Origin: an uncultured Pelagibacteraceae bacterium
GTDB taxonomy: Bacteria; Pseudomonadota; Alphaproteobacteria; Pelagibacterales; Pelagibacteraceae
Length of the DNA: 64,000 nucleotides
Direction: 5' to 3'
Assembly (NCBI GenBank): GCA_902562205.1
Contig: CACESO010000001.1
Span: forward strand, 116,524-180,523
Below, in pieces: positions 26,641 through 36,106 of this stretch. A program made the translations under genes and the position numbers. The notes under the pieces are model-generated. The model was not told the origin of the DNA. It ran no database searches and saw only the letters and a program-made list of their open reading frames with translations. The first letter of the stretch is position 1. Each line of letters begins with the position of its first letter.

Positions 26641-27129
26641 ATGTTAATAATTGGAATAGATCCTGGAATTAATGGTGCTATATGCTTATTCAAAGATGGA
26701 AAGATAGTGGATGTATTTGAAATGCCTAAAATGGCTATAGGAAAAAAAAACAAATCACAAGTAAATGCTTCTCAAATATTTAACGAAATTCAAAAAGCTG
26801 TAGAAGGAGAAGATAAAACGAAAGTAATAGCTGTGATCGAACAAGTTTCTGCAATGCCAGGACAAGGAGTTACTAGCATGTTTAATTTTGGACAGTCTTT
26901 TGGAGTGTTGAAAGGAATTTTTTCTGCAATGCAAATTCCAATGGACTTTGTTTCACCAGTTAAATGGAAAAAGTTCTTTAATTTGATAAATACAAACAAA
27001 GACGCTAGCAGGACAAAAGCTATTGAAATTTATCCATACTTTTCGTCAAAATTGTCAAAAAAAAAAGATGCTAATAAAGCGGATGCGATACTAATTTCTA
27101 GTTTTTATTACCAAAACGCTAAATATTAG
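26641..27129 (+). CDS. ruvC: RuvC-like Holliday junction resolvase (RNase H fold)
   Basis: A 162-residue RNase-H-fold nuclease in the chromosomal position of ruvC. The first strand reads MLIIGIDPGINGA with Asp7, the second acidic residue is Glu67 in AVIEQVSAMPGQG, and the last acidic residues are Asp143 and Asp148 in KKDANKADAILIS. This matches the D-E-D-D plan of RuvC. However, FNFGQSFGVLKGI and the GAICLFKDGKIVDVFEMP segment resemble the phage/poxvirus-like branch more than E. coli RuvC, and the Asp three residues before the last one is replaced by Asn145. No ruvA or ruvB follows; tolQ comes next. Resolvase function is likely but unproven. Confidence 0.75.
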   Translation: MLIIGIDPGINGAICLFKDGKIVDVFEMPKMAIGKKNKSQVNASQIFNEIQKAVEGEDKTKVIAVIEQVSAMPGQGVTSMFNFGQSFGVLKGIFSAMQIPMDFVSPVKWKKFFNLINTNKDASRTKAIEIYPYFSSKLSKKKDANKADAILISSFYYQNAKY

Positions 27130-27138
27130 ATTTATTTG

Positions 27139-27186
27139 ATCTTTCAGGTCAAATTGATGACACATTTTAGTGTGAAAGATTTTTTA
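27139..27186 (+). promoter_or_regulatory. Hairpin with T-run between the resolvase gene and tolQ
   Basis: ATCTTTCA (27139-27146) pairs exactly with TGAAAGAT (27173-27180). An inner ACAC/GTGT hairpin (27060-type spacing within 27160-27173) can form instead or in part. A run of six T (27180-27185) follows and abuts the tolQ ATG at 27186. This could end the upstream transcript or control tolQ entry. It is supported by base pairing only. Confidence 0.45.
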
Positions 27187-27860
27187 TGGAAGCCGATATA
27201 GCATCACAATCTGTTGGACTAGGAAGTTCTGTAGACTTCTCTTTATGGAGCCTGTTTATTAGAGCAGACATAATTGTAAAATCAGTTATTGTTTTGTTAA
27301 TTGCAGCATCAATTTACACTTGGGCAATAATTATAGAAAAATTTAAGTTATTTAAAAAAATAAATTTATCAACCCAAGAGTTTGAAGAAAAATTTTGGAA
27401 ATCAAGATCTGCCGAAAGTTTCTATAATAATTTACCTGCAAATATTGATGACCCAATGTCAAATGTTTTTAAAAAGACCATGCAAGTTGTTCTTAAATCA
27501 AGATCTAGAAGTAATTTAAATGAAAAACTTTCAGGTTTATTAGAGTCTAATATAGAAAATGAAGTCAATAAGCTTGAAAAAAATTATTCATTTTTAGCCA
27601 CAGTAGGTTCAACAGCACCGTTTATTGGTTTGTTCGGAACAGTTTGGGGAATTATGAATTCTTTTCAGTCAATTGCAGTTTCAAGAAACACAAGTTTGGC
27701 TATTGTCGCGCCAGGTATTGCAGAGGCATTATTTGCAACAGCTCTCGGTCTCTTAGCAGCCATACCTGCGGTTGTAGCTTATAACAAATTTAATAACGAC
27801 TCAAAAAAATATTCTCAAAGATTAGAAAATTTTGCCAAAAGATTTATCTCTACTATTTAA
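27186..27860 (+). CDS. tolQ: Tol-Pal system proton channel subunit TolQ
   Basis: A 224-residue inner-membrane protein of the MotA/TolQ/ExbB family that with TolR couples the proton gradient to Tol-Pal motion and outer-membrane constriction. Three spans are visible: VIVLLIAASIYTWAIIIEKF near residue 38, then the paired helices with FLATVGSTAPFIGLFGTVWGIMNSF and PGIAEALFATALGLLAAIPAVVAYN. The latter holds the conserved proton-path Thr region. It is the first gene of tolQRAB-pal-cpoB. The ybgC thioesterase gene that often precedes tolQ is absent. Confidence 0.95.
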   Translation: MEADIASQSVGLGSSVDFSLWSLFIRADIIVKSVIVLLIAASIYTWAIIIEKFKLFKKINLSTQEFEEKFWKSRSAESFYNNLPANIDDPMSNVFKKTMQVVLKSRSRSNLNEKLSGLLESNIENEVNKLEKNYSFLATVGSTAPFIGLFGTVWGIMNSFQSIAVSRNTSLAIVAPGIAEALFATALGLLAAIPAVVAYNKFNNDSKKYSQRLENFAKRFISTI

Positions 27861-27863
27861 CTA

Positions 27864-28280
27864 ATGGCTTTTAATTTAAAAAATAAATCTAAAGATCCAA
27901 TAAGTGAAATAAATGTAACACCATTTGTTGATGTTATGTTGGTTCTTTTAATTGTTTTTATGGTCACAGCACCACTATTGACAGTTGGTGTTCAAGTAGA
28001 TTTACCAGAAAGTTCAGCTGACTCTCTTCCTGAGGAACAAGAACCATTAACTTTAAGTATAAATTCAAAAGGGGAGATTTTTATTCAAGAGTCTAAAGTT
28101 GAGTTTGATAACGTAATTGCTAAAATATTAGCTGTTTCAAAAAACAGAACAGACACAAGAATATATGTAAGAGGCGACAAGACAATCAATTATGGAAGAG
28201 TTTTAGAAGTTATGGGTATGCTTTCAGGTTCAGGATTTACAAAAGTAGCCCTTATTTCAGAGCCTTACAAAGAGAGGTGA
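27864..28280 (+). CDS. tolR: Tol-Pal system protein TolR
   Basis: A 138-residue ExbD/TolR family protein. The single N-terminal span contains the conserved Asp in EINVTPFVDVMLVLLIVFMVTAP (Asp23 or so), which carries protons with TolQ. The periplasmic domain has VDLPESSA and DKTINYGRVLEVMGMLSGSG. It begins 3 bp after tolQ. Length is normal. Confidence 0.95.
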   Translation: MAFNLKNKSKDPISEINVTPFVDVMLVLLIVFMVTAPLLTVGVQVDLPESSADSLPEEQEPLTLSINSKGEIFIQESKVEFDNVIAKILAVSKNRTDTRIYVRGDKTINYGRVLEVMGMLSGSGFTKVALISEPYKER

Positions 28281-28286
28281 TCGATA

Positions 28287-29099
28287 GTGGCTAATAATAT
28301 AATTATATCATCTTTATTACATTTATTTCTTATAATTATAACAGCGCTGAGTCTTCCTTTTTTAGCAAAAAAACCAATAGATCTTCCACCGATTATTTCC
28401 ATAGAACTTATTCAAATAACTGACAAAACATCTATACCTTATGCTCCTAAAGCGAAAAAGATTATTGAGGAAATAAAGAAGAAAGAAAAAGAAAAACTTG
28501 TTTCTGAGCAAGCACCCCCAAAAAAAGTTAAAAAAGAAAAACCAGATGCAATACCACTACCAGATCAACAAAAAAATATTGTAAAAAAACCAGAAGAGGA
28601 TAAACAAAATCCAGAAAAAATCGATGATGAAATTAAACAAGTTTCAGAATTTGAGAAAGAAGAATTATTTGATCCAAACAATATTGCTGCGTTAATTGAT
28701 AAATCAAAAGAGGAAACTGCAGAGATGATTAAAAGTGATAATAAAATAACTCAATCACAGAGAAAAAGTGTTATTTCTTCTGGATTGACCTTAAATGAGG
28801 AAGATGCGCTTAAAGCTCAAATATTTGGATGCTGGAGTATCCCACTCGGTTTGCCTTACAATGAAAATCTTCTTGTAAGGATTAAACTAAATTTAAAACC
28901 CGATGGTACCATTATAAATTCTGAAATTCTTGACCATGCTCGAATGAATAAACCTGGACAAGGATTTTATAAAGTTTTGGCAGAAAGTGCTCTTAGAGCA
29001 ATTAGGTTATGTCAGCCTTTGAGAGTTCCAACTACTGGTTATGAGAGATGGAAAGAAATTCAACTAAATTTTGACGCTAGGGAGATGCTTCAAGGATGA
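28287..29099 (+). CDS. tolA: Tol-Pal system protein TolA (TonB-like)
   Basis: A 270-residue periplasm-spanning protein. One N-terminal membrane helix ([23 protein letters not shown]) is followed by a Lys/Glu/Pro-rich extended region (about 55-140) and a C-terminal TolA/TonB-like domain ([45 protein letters not shown]). The two Cys in that domain fit the usual pattern. Start is GTG at 28287. Sequence is weakly conserved in this family; position between tolR and tolB supports it. It overlaps tolB by 4 bp. Confidence 0.9.
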   Translation: MANNIIISSLLHLFLIIITALSLPFLAKKPIDLPPIISIELIQITDKTSIPYAPKAKKIIEEIKKKEKEKLVSEQAPPKKVKKEKPDAIPLPDQQKNIVKKPEEDKQNPEKIDDEIKQVSEFEKEELFDPNNIAALIDKSKEETAEMIKSDNKITQSQRKSVISSGLTLNEEDALKAQIFGCWSIPLGLPYNENLLVRIKLNLKPDGTIINSEILDHARMNKPGQGFYKVLAESALRAIRLCQPLRVPTTGYERWKEIQLNFDAREMLQG

Positions 29100-30445
29100 A
29101 AAAAATAATTTTTTTAATATATGTCTGCCTCTTTATTTTTAATTGGGGCAAGGCTTGGTCTCTTATAGAAGTAGACATTACAAGAGGTAATTTAAATCCC
29201 TTGCCGTTAGCGGTATCGCCATTATCCGTTGATCAAAATTCGAGAGAAAAATTTAAAGATTTGTTAAAACTTGACGATATAGGTTTAGAAATTTCAAAAG
29301 TTGTTGAAAATAATTTAAGACAGTCAGGATTATTTAATCCGTTAGATCAGAAGGCTTTTCTACAAAAACCAGATATTGCTCATATAAAACCGAGATTTGA
29401 AGATTGGGCGTTAATCAAAGCTCAAGCCTTAATAACTGGAGAAGTAAAGATAGTTGAAGAAAAACTAAGAGTTGAATTCAGATTATGGGATGTATTAGCT
29501 GGTAAAGAAATTATGGCATTAGCATTTACTACTGTTTCAGAAAATTGGAGAAGAGTTGGACATATAATTACTGATAAAGTTTATCAAAGGTTGACAGGTG
29601 AAAAAGGTTATTTTGATACTAGAATTATTTATGTTGCCGAAGAAGGACTTAAGACAAGTCGTATCAAGAAATTGGCAATTATGGATCAAGATGGATATAA
29701 TACTAAATACCTAACTTTAGGAAATGAATTAGTTTTAACACCTAGGTTTAATCCAACAAATCAAATGGTTACTTATTTGTCTTATTTTAAAAATCTTCCA
29801 AGGGTGTACTTACTAGATATTGAAACTGGAATACAAGAAGTTGTTGGTGACTTTCCTGGTATGACATTTGCTCCACGTTTTTCTCCAAATGGAAAAAAAA
29901 TTATTATGAGCTTTGCAAAAGATGGAAATTCAGATATTTATACTATGGACCTTGAAAGTAGAGAGGTTGAAAAAATCACAAACCATCCATCAATAGATAC
30001 ATCTCCATCATATTCCCCTGATGGCAAATATATTTGCTTCAATTCAGATAGAAGTGGGTATCAGCAAATTTATGTAATGAGAAGTGATGGTTCGAAAGTT
30101 AAAAGGATTTCTTTTGGAAATGGACTTTATGGAACACCTGTATGGTCTCCTAGAGGCGATTTAATAGCTTTTACAAAGCTTCATAAAGGAAAGTTCTACA
30201 TTGGCGTAATGAGAACAGATGGAACTGGTGAAAGACTTCTTACAGAAAACTATTATCAAGAAGCTCCTTCCTGGTCTCCCAATGGAAGAGTTTTAATTTT
30301 TTATAGAGAGACAAAATCAGACTCTGCGGGAAAAGGCTTTTCAGCCAAACTTTGGTCTATCGATCTCACAGGATATAATGAAAGAATGGTTAAAACCGAG
30401 ACTGATGCTTCAGACCCATCTTGGTCGTCATTATTAACCGATTAA
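29096..30445 (+). CDS. tolB: Tol-Pal system periplasmic protein TolB
   Basis: A 449-residue periplasmic protein with a signal peptide ([21 protein letters not shown]), an N-terminal alpha/beta domain and a C-terminal six-bladed beta-propeller. The propeller is made of repeats such as [48 protein letters not shown] and [10 protein letters not shown]. It links TolA to Pal. Its start is coupled to tolA. A 100-bp gap to pal, A+T-rich and free of genes, probably holds the pal promoter. Confidence 0.96.
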   Translation: MKKIIFLIYVCLFIFNWGKAWSLIEVDITRGNLNPLPLAVSPLSVDQNSREKFKDLLKLDDIGLEISKVVENNLRQSGLFNPLDQKAFLQKPDIAHIKPRFEDWALIKAQALITGEVKIVEEKLRVEFRLWDVLAGKEIMALAFTTVSENWRRVGHIITDKVYQRLTGEKGYFDTRIIYVAEEGLKTSRIKKLAIMDQDGYNTKYLTLGNELVLTPRFNPTNQMVTYLSYFKNLPRVYLLDIETGIQEVVGDFPGMTFAPRFSPNGKKIIMSFAKDGNSDIYTMDLESREVEKITNHPSIDTSPSYSPDGKYICFNSDRSGYQQIYVMRSDGSKVKRISFGNGLYGTPVWSPRGDLIAFTKLHKGKFYIGVMRTDGTGERLLTENYYQEAPSWSPNGRVLIFYRETKSDSAGKGFSAKLWSIDLTGYNERMVKTETDASDPSWSSLLTD

Positions 30446-30534
30446 TTATGGTATTTTCAAAAAAAATTAATAATTCCTTGATTTTTGAGCTTGAAAGATC
30501 TATTTAGTTGTGAAAAAGTACAAAAATAACTTTT

Positions 30535-30540
30535 AAGGAG
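30535..30540 (+). promoter_or_regulatory. Strong ribosome binding site of pal
   Basis: AAGGAG lies 5 nt before the pal ATG at 30546. Most genes here have no obvious Shine-Dalgarno sequence, so this strong site fits high expression of an abundant lipoprotein. Confidence 0.75.
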
Positions 30541-30545
30541 CAGTA

Positions 30546-31019
30546 ATGAATTTAAACAAAATTTTTAGAAATACTTTGCTAGTAATTTCTGCAAGTATTC
30601 TATTATCTGCATGTGCCGTAAAAACAACAGGTAAAATGCAAGGTGACGTATACACTGGAAAAGATACAGTTGAGTATTTAGCTTCTGGTGTGCCAGACAG
30701 AGTTTTCTTCGCAACTAATGAAACAGTTTTGACTACTGCTTCAAGAGAAACATTAAGAAAACAGGCTTCATGGTTAAGAAAAAATTCAAAAATAAACGTA
30801 GTTCTTGAAGGTCACGCTGACGAAAGAGGAACAAGAGAATACAACTTAGCTTTAGGTGAGAGAAGAGCTAATGCAGCTAAAGATTATTTAATGACTTATG
30901 GAATATCTGGAAATAGAATTTCAGTAATAAGTTATGGAAAAGAAAGACCGGTAGATTCTGGTTCAAATCCTTTAGCTTGGTCAAAAAACAGAAGATCAGT
31001 AACAGTAAAAGCTAACTAA
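30546..31019 (+). CDS. pal: Peptidoglycan-associated lipoprotein Pal
   Basis: A 157-residue outer-membrane lipoprotein that binds peptidoglycan and TolB. A signal peptide ends in the lipobox LLSACAVK, with the lipidated Cys at about residue 23. The OmpA-like domain has PDRVFFATNE, NVVLEGHADERGTREYNLALGERRANAAKDYL and ISYGKERPVDSG. The Asp and Arg that contact diaminopimelate are in this signature. It has its own strong ribosome binding site and is followed by a clear terminator at 31035-31070. Confidence 0.97.
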   Translation: MNLNKIFRNTLLVISASILLSACAVKTTGKMQGDVYTGKDTVEYLASGVPDRVFFATNETVLTTASRETLRKQASWLRKNSKINVVLEGHADERGTREYNLALGERRANAAKDYLMTYGISGNRISVISYGKERPVDSGSNPLAWSKNRRSVTVKAN

Positions 31020-31034
31020 TAATTTACAAATTCA

Positions 31035-31070
31035 GACCCCAATAACTTACGTTGTTGGGGTCTTTTTTTT
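31035..31070 (+). terminator. Rho-independent terminator after pal
   Basis: A 12-bp stem, GACCCCAATAAC with GTTGTTGGGGTC (one G-T pair), closes on a TTAC loop and is followed by eight T. It lies 15 bp after the pal stop and 28 bp before cpoB. It is the only textbook intrinsic terminator I see in the window. Readthrough may still supply cpoB. Confidence 0.93.
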
Positions 31071-31097
31071 GCCATCATTATAGATAGAAATCAATTA

Positions 31098-32057
31098 ATG
31101 AAATTTTTAAAACGTATTAATAAAAGAATATTAGTTTCTGCAATGTGTTTTTATTTAATCAGTTCCTTTGTCAAGGCTGAGGAAACTCAAATTCTAGAAG
31201 TTTTGGAGACGCTAAAGAGAGATTTAAAAACTTTAGAAAAAGCAGTTTACTCACAATCTTCAAACATAAATACAACTAGCACCAAAAGTTTAAGCTCAAA
31301 CGATGAAGATGTACTTACAAGACATTTATTAAAATTATCTGAGATAGAAAAACAATTTCAAGATTTAACAAATAAATTTGAGGAAATAAATTTTAAAATT
31401 GATAAATTATCAAGCAGATTGTCAAAAGTTCAAGCAGACAATCAATTGAGATTTCAAAATTTAGAAGGTGAGGACACTGATAAAAAGGTTTCATCTAAGA
31501 AAAAAGTTTTACCAGGATCTTCACAACCTCAAGATCTAGGCGCAGTATCTTATAAATCGTCTGAAACAAATGAATTAACGCAGCAAACTCAATCTATAGA
31601 TACAACTGGTACAGTTATAACTGAAAAATTTATTTCTGAGGAAAAAATTTTACCAAATGATAAACCAGAGAAGCAATATGAATTTGCTACTAGTTTTTTA
31701 AAGCAAGGTGATTATACAACTGCCGAAAGAGCGTTAAGAGAATTTGTAATGACAAATCCCGAACATAAAATGGCAGGTAGTGCACAATATTGGTATGCAG
31801 AAACATTTAGAATAAGACAACTATATACTGATGCAGCTTCTGCTTACTTGGAAGGATATCAAAAATATCCTAAAAGTGAAAAAGCAGCTATAAATTTACT
31901 TAAGCTTGGAGTATCATTAGTGCAAATTGGAGAAAAAGATCAAGGATGTTTAATGATTACAGGAGTTAAAAAAGAATATCCTGGCGCAAAACAATCAGTT
32001 CTTCAAAAAGCAAAATATGAAGAGAAAAAGTTTGAGTGCAAAAAGAAAAAATCTTAA
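31098..32057 (+). CDS. cpoB: Cell division coordinator CpoB (YbgF-like)
   Basis: A 319-residue periplasmic protein. It has a signal peptide (RILVSAMCFYLISSFVKAEE), an N-terminal coiled coil (ILEVLETLKRDLKTLEKAV, LSEIEKQFQDLTNKFEEINF) and C-terminal TPR repeats beginning at KQYEFATSFLKQGDYTTAERALREFV and continuing with AQYWYAETF. CpoB coordinates outer-membrane constriction with peptidoglycan synthesis through TolA. The central part (about 125-190) is low-complexity Ser/Thr/Gln. Its 3' end overlaps tilS by 41 bp. Confidence 0.92.
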   Translation: MKFLKRINKRILVSAMCFYLISSFVKAEETQILEVLETLKRDLKTLEKAVYSQSSNINTTSTKSLSSNDEDVLTRHLLKLSEIEKQFQDLTNKFEEINFKIDKLSSRLSKVQADNQLRFQNLEGEDTDKKVSSKKKVLPGSSQPQDLGAVSYKSSETNELTQQTQSIDTTGTVITEKFISEEKILPNDKPEKQYEFATSFLKQGDYTTAERALREFVMTNPEHKMAGSAQYWYAETFRIRQLYTDAASAYLEGYQKYPKSEKAAINLLKLGVSLVQIGEKDQGCLMITGVKKEYPGAKQSVLQKAKYEEKKFECKKKKS

Positions 32058-33081
32058 AAATTCAATTTTTAGTCCTCAAATAAGAAATAAAAAAATAAAA
32101 AAAATCTATAAAAGGTTTGAATTTTTAATTAAACAGAACGAATTCAAAGGGTACTTAGTTGCGGTATCTGGTGGTGCAGATAGTCTTGCTTTAGCATATC
32201 TTTCAAAATGTTATCAAATTAAAAATAAAGATAAAAACTTTCACTATGTTCACGTAGATCACAAATTAAGAGGTACATCCTCGAAGGAGGCCGAGACTTT
32301 AAAAAAGATCTTAAGAAAATTCAAAATTGAGTGCAAGATAATTACATGGAAAAAAAAGACAAATACCAAAAAAACTCAATCACAGTCTAGAGATTATAGG
32401 TTTAATATATTTGAAAGTTTTTGCAAAACAAAAAAAATAAATACTTTATTATTAGGCCACCATTTTGATGATTTTCAAGAAAATTTCTTCATCAGATTAT
32501 TAAGAGGCTCTGGTCTAAAGGGACTCGTATCTTTTTATAATTATAGAAATCTGCAAAGAAATAACATTAATATTGTTAGACCATTACTTGATTTTTCAAA
32601 AGAGGATTTATTGTACGTGACTAAAAATACCTTTAACTTCTATATAGATGATCCATCAAATAGAAGCTTAGAATATTTGAGATCGCGGGTAAGATTTATG
32701 ATCAACAATCTAAAAAAAAATGGCCTTGATCAAAAAAAGTTTAATACGACTTTTGAAAATTTAATATCCTCGAATAACTCAATTGAATTTTTCGTGCAAA
32801 AAAACATCAGTGAGAATTCTTATATCAGTCAGTCAAAAAATAATAATAATAAAGCACTTTTATCTTCAAAGTTTTTTAGTAGTACTAATGAAATAATTTT
32901 AAGGTCTTTTACAAAAATTTTACAAGATATTAGTGGTAGATATTTTCCCGCTAGAGGCAAGGGTGTCTCAAGGATTATTAATCAAATTAAACAAAAATCC
33001 TTGACCAAAACAACTATAGGAGGATGTGTTATTGAAAAAATAGAGAATTCAGTAGTTATTTCTAAGGAAAACACAAAATAA
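32017..33081 (+). CDS. tilS: tRNA(Ile)-lysidine synthetase
   Basis: Modifies C34 of the CAT tRNA-Ile to lysidine so that it reads AUA. The 354-residue protein has the PP-loop ATP motif VAVSGGADSLALAYL, HYVHVDHKLRG, LLGHHFDDFQENFFIRLLRGSGLKGL and the conserved DPSN motif YIDDPSNRSLEYLRSRVRF. The C-terminal tRNA-binding part is diverged. The start is ATG at 32017; a TTG at 32032 is possible. In many proteobacteria tilS precedes ftsH, as here. Confidence 0.94.
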   Translation: MKRKSLSAKRKNLKNSIFSPQIRNKKIKKIYKRFEFLIKQNEFKGYLVAVSGGADSLALAYLSKCYQIKNKDKNFHYVHVDHKLRGTSSKEAETLKKILRKFKIECKIITWKKKTNTKKTQSQSRDYRFNIFESFCKTKKINTLLLGHHFDDFQENFFIRLLRGSGLKGLVSFYNYRNLQRNNINIVRPLLDFSKEDLLYVTKNTFNFYIDDPSNRSLEYLRSRVRFMINNLKKNGLDQKKFNTTFENLISSNNSIEFFVQKNISENSYISQSKNNNNKALLSSKFFSSTNEIILRSFTKILQDISGRYFPARGKGVSRIINQIKQKSLTKTTIGGCVIEKIENSVVISKENTK

Positions 33082-33142
33082 ACTCATTTGTGTAACAATT
33101 TAGCACTTGTTAAATTTAGAATAATTCTTAACTTATAAACTT

Positions 33143-35050
33143 ATGAATTTAAAGAATCTAGCTATGTGGGTGATAATTGTTGTTTTGACTATAGGTCTTT
33201 ACAACATGTTCAAGAACCCACAAAATCTTCAAAACAAAAATAATAAAACAATTATTTTTTCCGAATTTTTAACAGAGGTTGATAATGGAAGGGTTGTAGA
33301 AGTTCAGATACAAGGTAACAACATTAAAGGTGTTATGGCCGATGGATCAGTTTTTTCAACATACTCACCAAACGATCCGAACTTAATAGAAAAATTAACT
33401 GATAAAGGTGTAAGTATATCTGCTGCTCCACTTGATGAGAAAATGCCATCATTGTTTGGAGTTCTTTTATCGTGGTTCCCAATGTTACTTTTAATCGCTG
33501 TTTGGATATTTTTTATGAGACAAATGCAAGGTGGTAAAGGTGGTGCCATGGGATTTGGAAGATCAAAAGCAAAAATGATGAATGAGGTTAAAGGGAAAGT
33601 TACTTTTAACGATGTTGCTGGAGTTGAGGAAGCAAAAGAGGAAGTTCAAGAAGTGGTAGAGTTTTTAAGAGATCCAAAAAAATTTAGTAGATTGGGTGGT
33701 AAGATACCAAGAGGTTGTTTGTTAGTAGGACCTCCAGGCACAGGAAAAACTTTACTTGCTAGAGCTATTGCCGGTGAAGCAGGTGTCCCTTTCTTCACGA
33801 TTTCTGGATCAGACTTTGTTGAAATGTTTGTTGGAGTTGGTGCTTCAAGAGTTAGAGATATGTTTGAACAAGGAAAAAAACATTCACCATGCATAATTTT
33901 CATTGACGAGATAGATGCTGTTGGAAGAAGTAGAGGCGCAGGTTTAGGTGGAGGCAATGATGAAAGAGAACAAACATTAAACCAATTACTGGTTGAGATG
34001 GATGGATTTGATACAAATGAGGGTGTAATAATTATTGCTGCAACTAACAGACCTGACGTTTTAGATCCAGCGCTTTTAAGACCAGGAAGATTTGATAGAC
34101 AAGTTGTAGTTTCAAATCCAGATATTATAGGTCGAGAAAAGATTTTAAAAGTTCATGCTAAAAAAATTTCTATGTCACCGGATGTAAATTTAAGAACTAT
34201 CGCAAGAGGAACACCTGGATTTTCAGGAGCAGATCTTGCTAATTTAGTTAACGAAGCTGCATTGTTAGCTGCGAGAAAAAATAAAAGAATTGTAACATCT
34301 CAAGAATTTGAAGATGCAAAAGATAAAGTAATGATGGGTGCTGAAAGAAGATCTATGGTCATGACAGAAGATGAGAAGAAATTAACTGCTTATCACGAAG
34401 GTGGACATGCAATAGTTTCTTTTAACTTGCCAAATTACGATCCAATACACAAAGCAACAATCATTCCTAGAGGAAGAGCATTAGGAATGGTAATGAATTT
34501 ACCTGAAAGAGATAAGCATGGTCATTCTATTAAATATTTAAAAGCAAGATTAGCTGTGTGCTTTGGAGGAAGAGTTGCTGAAGAACTTATATTTGGTAAA
34601 GATAATATATCAACAGGTGCAGGTGGGGGAAATGGTTCAGACATTAACCAAGCAACCTCATTAGCAAGAGCTATGGTTACCAAGTATGGAATGAGTGAGG
34701 AACTTGGTCCTGTTGAATATGGTGAAAATCAAGAGGAAGTTTTCCTTGGAAGATCTGTAACACAAACACAAAGTGTTTCAGAGGCTGTTGCTCAAAAAAT
34801 TGATAGAGAAATAAGAAAACTTGTTGATGAAGGTTACAATCAAGCAAAAACTATTTTAACAAACAAAATTGATGATTTGCATAAAATAGCAAAAGCTCTT
34901 TTAACTTACGAAACTTTGACTGGTGAGGATATAGCAAAAATAATTAACAAAAATGAATATCCACCTAATAAGGAAGATTTAAAAGTTGAGGATGAAAGTT
35001 CTGACTCTGCTTTAGGATCAATTGGTTTAAAACCAAAAATTGTTCATTAA
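33143..35050 (+). CDS. ftsH: ATP-dependent zinc metalloprotease FtsH
   Basis: A 635-residue membrane-bound AAA+ protease for quality control of membrane and cytoplasmic proteins. Two N-terminal spans ([18 protein letters not shown] and [18 protein letters not shown]) flank a periplasmic domain. The AAA domain has Walker A GPPGTGKT at 196-203, Walker [12 protein letters not shown], the second region of homology and Arg fingers (RPGRFDRQ). The zinc site is HEGGH near residue 418, with Gly in place of the usual Ala. A 61-bp upstream gap holds TTGTTA and TATAAA elements, too weakly spaced to call a promoter. Confidence 0.97.
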   Translation: MNLKNLAMWVIIVVLTIGLYNMFKNPQNLQNKNNKTIIFSEFLTEVDNGRVVEVQIQGNNIKGVMADGSVFSTYSPNDPNLIEKLTDKGVSISAAPLDEKMPSLFGVLLSWFPMLLLIAVWIFFMRQMQGGKGGAMGFGRSKAKMMNEVKGKVTFNDVAGVEEAKEEVQEVVEFLRDPKKFSRLGGKIPRGCLLVGPPGTGKTLLARAIAGEAGVPFFTISGSDFVEMFVGVGASRVRDMFEQGKKHSPCIIFIDEIDAVGRSRGAGLGGGNDEREQTLNQLLVEMDGFDTNEGVIIIAATNRPDVLDPALLRPGRFDRQVVVSNPDIIGREKILKVHAKKISMSPDVNLRTIARGTPGFSGADLANLVNEAALLAARKNKRIVTSQEFEDAKDKVMMGAERRSMVMTEDEKKLTAYHEGGHAIVSFNLPNYDPIHKATIIPRGRALGMVMNLPERDKHGHSIKYLKARLAVCFGGRVAEELIFGKDNISTGAGGGNGSDINQATSLARAMVTKYGMSEELGPVEYGENQEEVFLGRSVTQTQSVSEAVAQKIDREIRKLVDEGYNQAKTILTNKIDDLHKIAKALLTYETLTGEDIAKIINKNEYPPNKEDLKVEDESSDSALGSIGLKPKIVH

Positions 35051-35056
35051 TATTTA

Positions 35057-36106
35057 ATGTTAAAATATTACACTAGAGCGTGTAATTTCTATTATGGTGA
35101 CCAATCAACTCTGATGGTCAATAAAAAACTTGCTCTCCCACTCAATGGAAATGATAAAATTTCTTTTGATACAATAGAACTTATAACAAGAAAAAAGAAA
35201 AAAAAAATTCACATTTCAAAGTTAAATTTTTTAAGTAAAATTTTAAAAAAAAAAGTAAAATTAGACATAAAAAATATAACTAAAAAAAAAAACTTTTCTA
35301 AACTAAAGTTTAAGTCTTTACCTCTAATAATGGGAGTTGTTAATTTAACTCCCGATAGTTTTTCAGACGGTGGAAAATATAATAATTATAGAGATGCTTT
35401 AAAAAGAATAAAATATTTTATTGAAAAAGGATCGTCAATTATTGATATAGGGGGAGAGTCCACAAGACCAGGATCAAATGATGTAAATGAAAAAATTGAG
35501 TGGAAAAGGATTAAGGAAGTATTAAAAAAAACAAAAAAATTAAAAAATGTAATATCTATTGATACTCGAAAAAGTGCCATAATGGAAAAAAGTTTAAAAT
35601 ATGGTGCCCATATCATTAATGATGTTTCCGGACTCAATTATGATCCTAATACACTAAAAATCCTAAGAAATAAAAAAACCCCCTTTATAATTCATCACAT
35701 GCAAGGTAATCCAAAAACAATGCAAACGAAACCTTCATATAAAAACGTCTTGCTAGATATTTATGACTTCTTTCAAAATAAAATTTTAGAACTAGAGGCC
35801 AATGGTATAAATCATAAGAACATTATTTTGGATCCAGGAATTGGTTTTGGAAAAAGATTGAAACATAATATTACCTTATTAAGAAACATTTCTATTTTTC
35901 ATTCACTTGGATTTCCTATAATGTTAGGCACTTCTAGAAAAAGATTTATTAAAGACATTTCTGGGATAAACGATAGTAAGGAAAGACTAGGGGGAACTAT
36001 ATCATCTAGTTTGTGTGCTATGATGCAGGGCATTCAGATTTTAAGAGTTCACGATGTAAATGAAGTTAATCAAAGTATCAAAGTTTTTAAATCACTAAAA
36101 TTTTAA
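35057..36106 (+). CDS. folP: Dihydropteroate synthase
   Basis: Joins pterin diphosphate with p-aminobenzoate in folate synthesis. The 349-residue protein has an N-terminal extension of about 90 residues (YYTRACNFYYGD at its start, and a lysine-rich middle) before the TIM barrel. The barrel carries the signatures LIMGVVNLTPDSFSDGG, IIDIGGESTRPGS, ISIDTRKSAIM, IINDVSGL and IILDPGIGFGKR. Similar N-terminal extensions occur in alphaproteobacterial homologues, so the long start at 35057 is plausible. It abuts glmM with no gap. Confidence 0.94.
   Translation: MLKYYTRACNFYYGDQSTLMVNKKLALPLNGNDKISFDTIELITRKKKKKIHISKLNFLSKILKKKVKLDIKNITKKKNFSKLKFKSLPLIMGVVNLTPDSFSDGGKYNNYRDALKRIKYFIEKGSSIIDIGGESTRPGSNDVNEKIEWKRIKEVLKKTKKLKNVISIDTRKSAIMEKSLKYGAHIINDVSGLNYDPNTLKILRNKKTPFIIHHMQGNPKTMQTKPSYKNVLLDIYDFFQNKILELEANGINHKNIILDPGIGFGKRLKHNITLLRNISIFHSLGFPIMLGTSRKRFIKDISGINDSKERLGGTISSSLCAMMQGIQILRVHDVNEVNQSIKVFKSLKF

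Noticed and set aside
33082..33142. TTGTTA, TATAAA and an AACAA/TTGTT repeat upstream of ftsH, possibly a heat-shock promoter.
   Set aside because: Spacing is wrong for sigma-70 (21 bp) and no sigma-32 -10 box could be seen.
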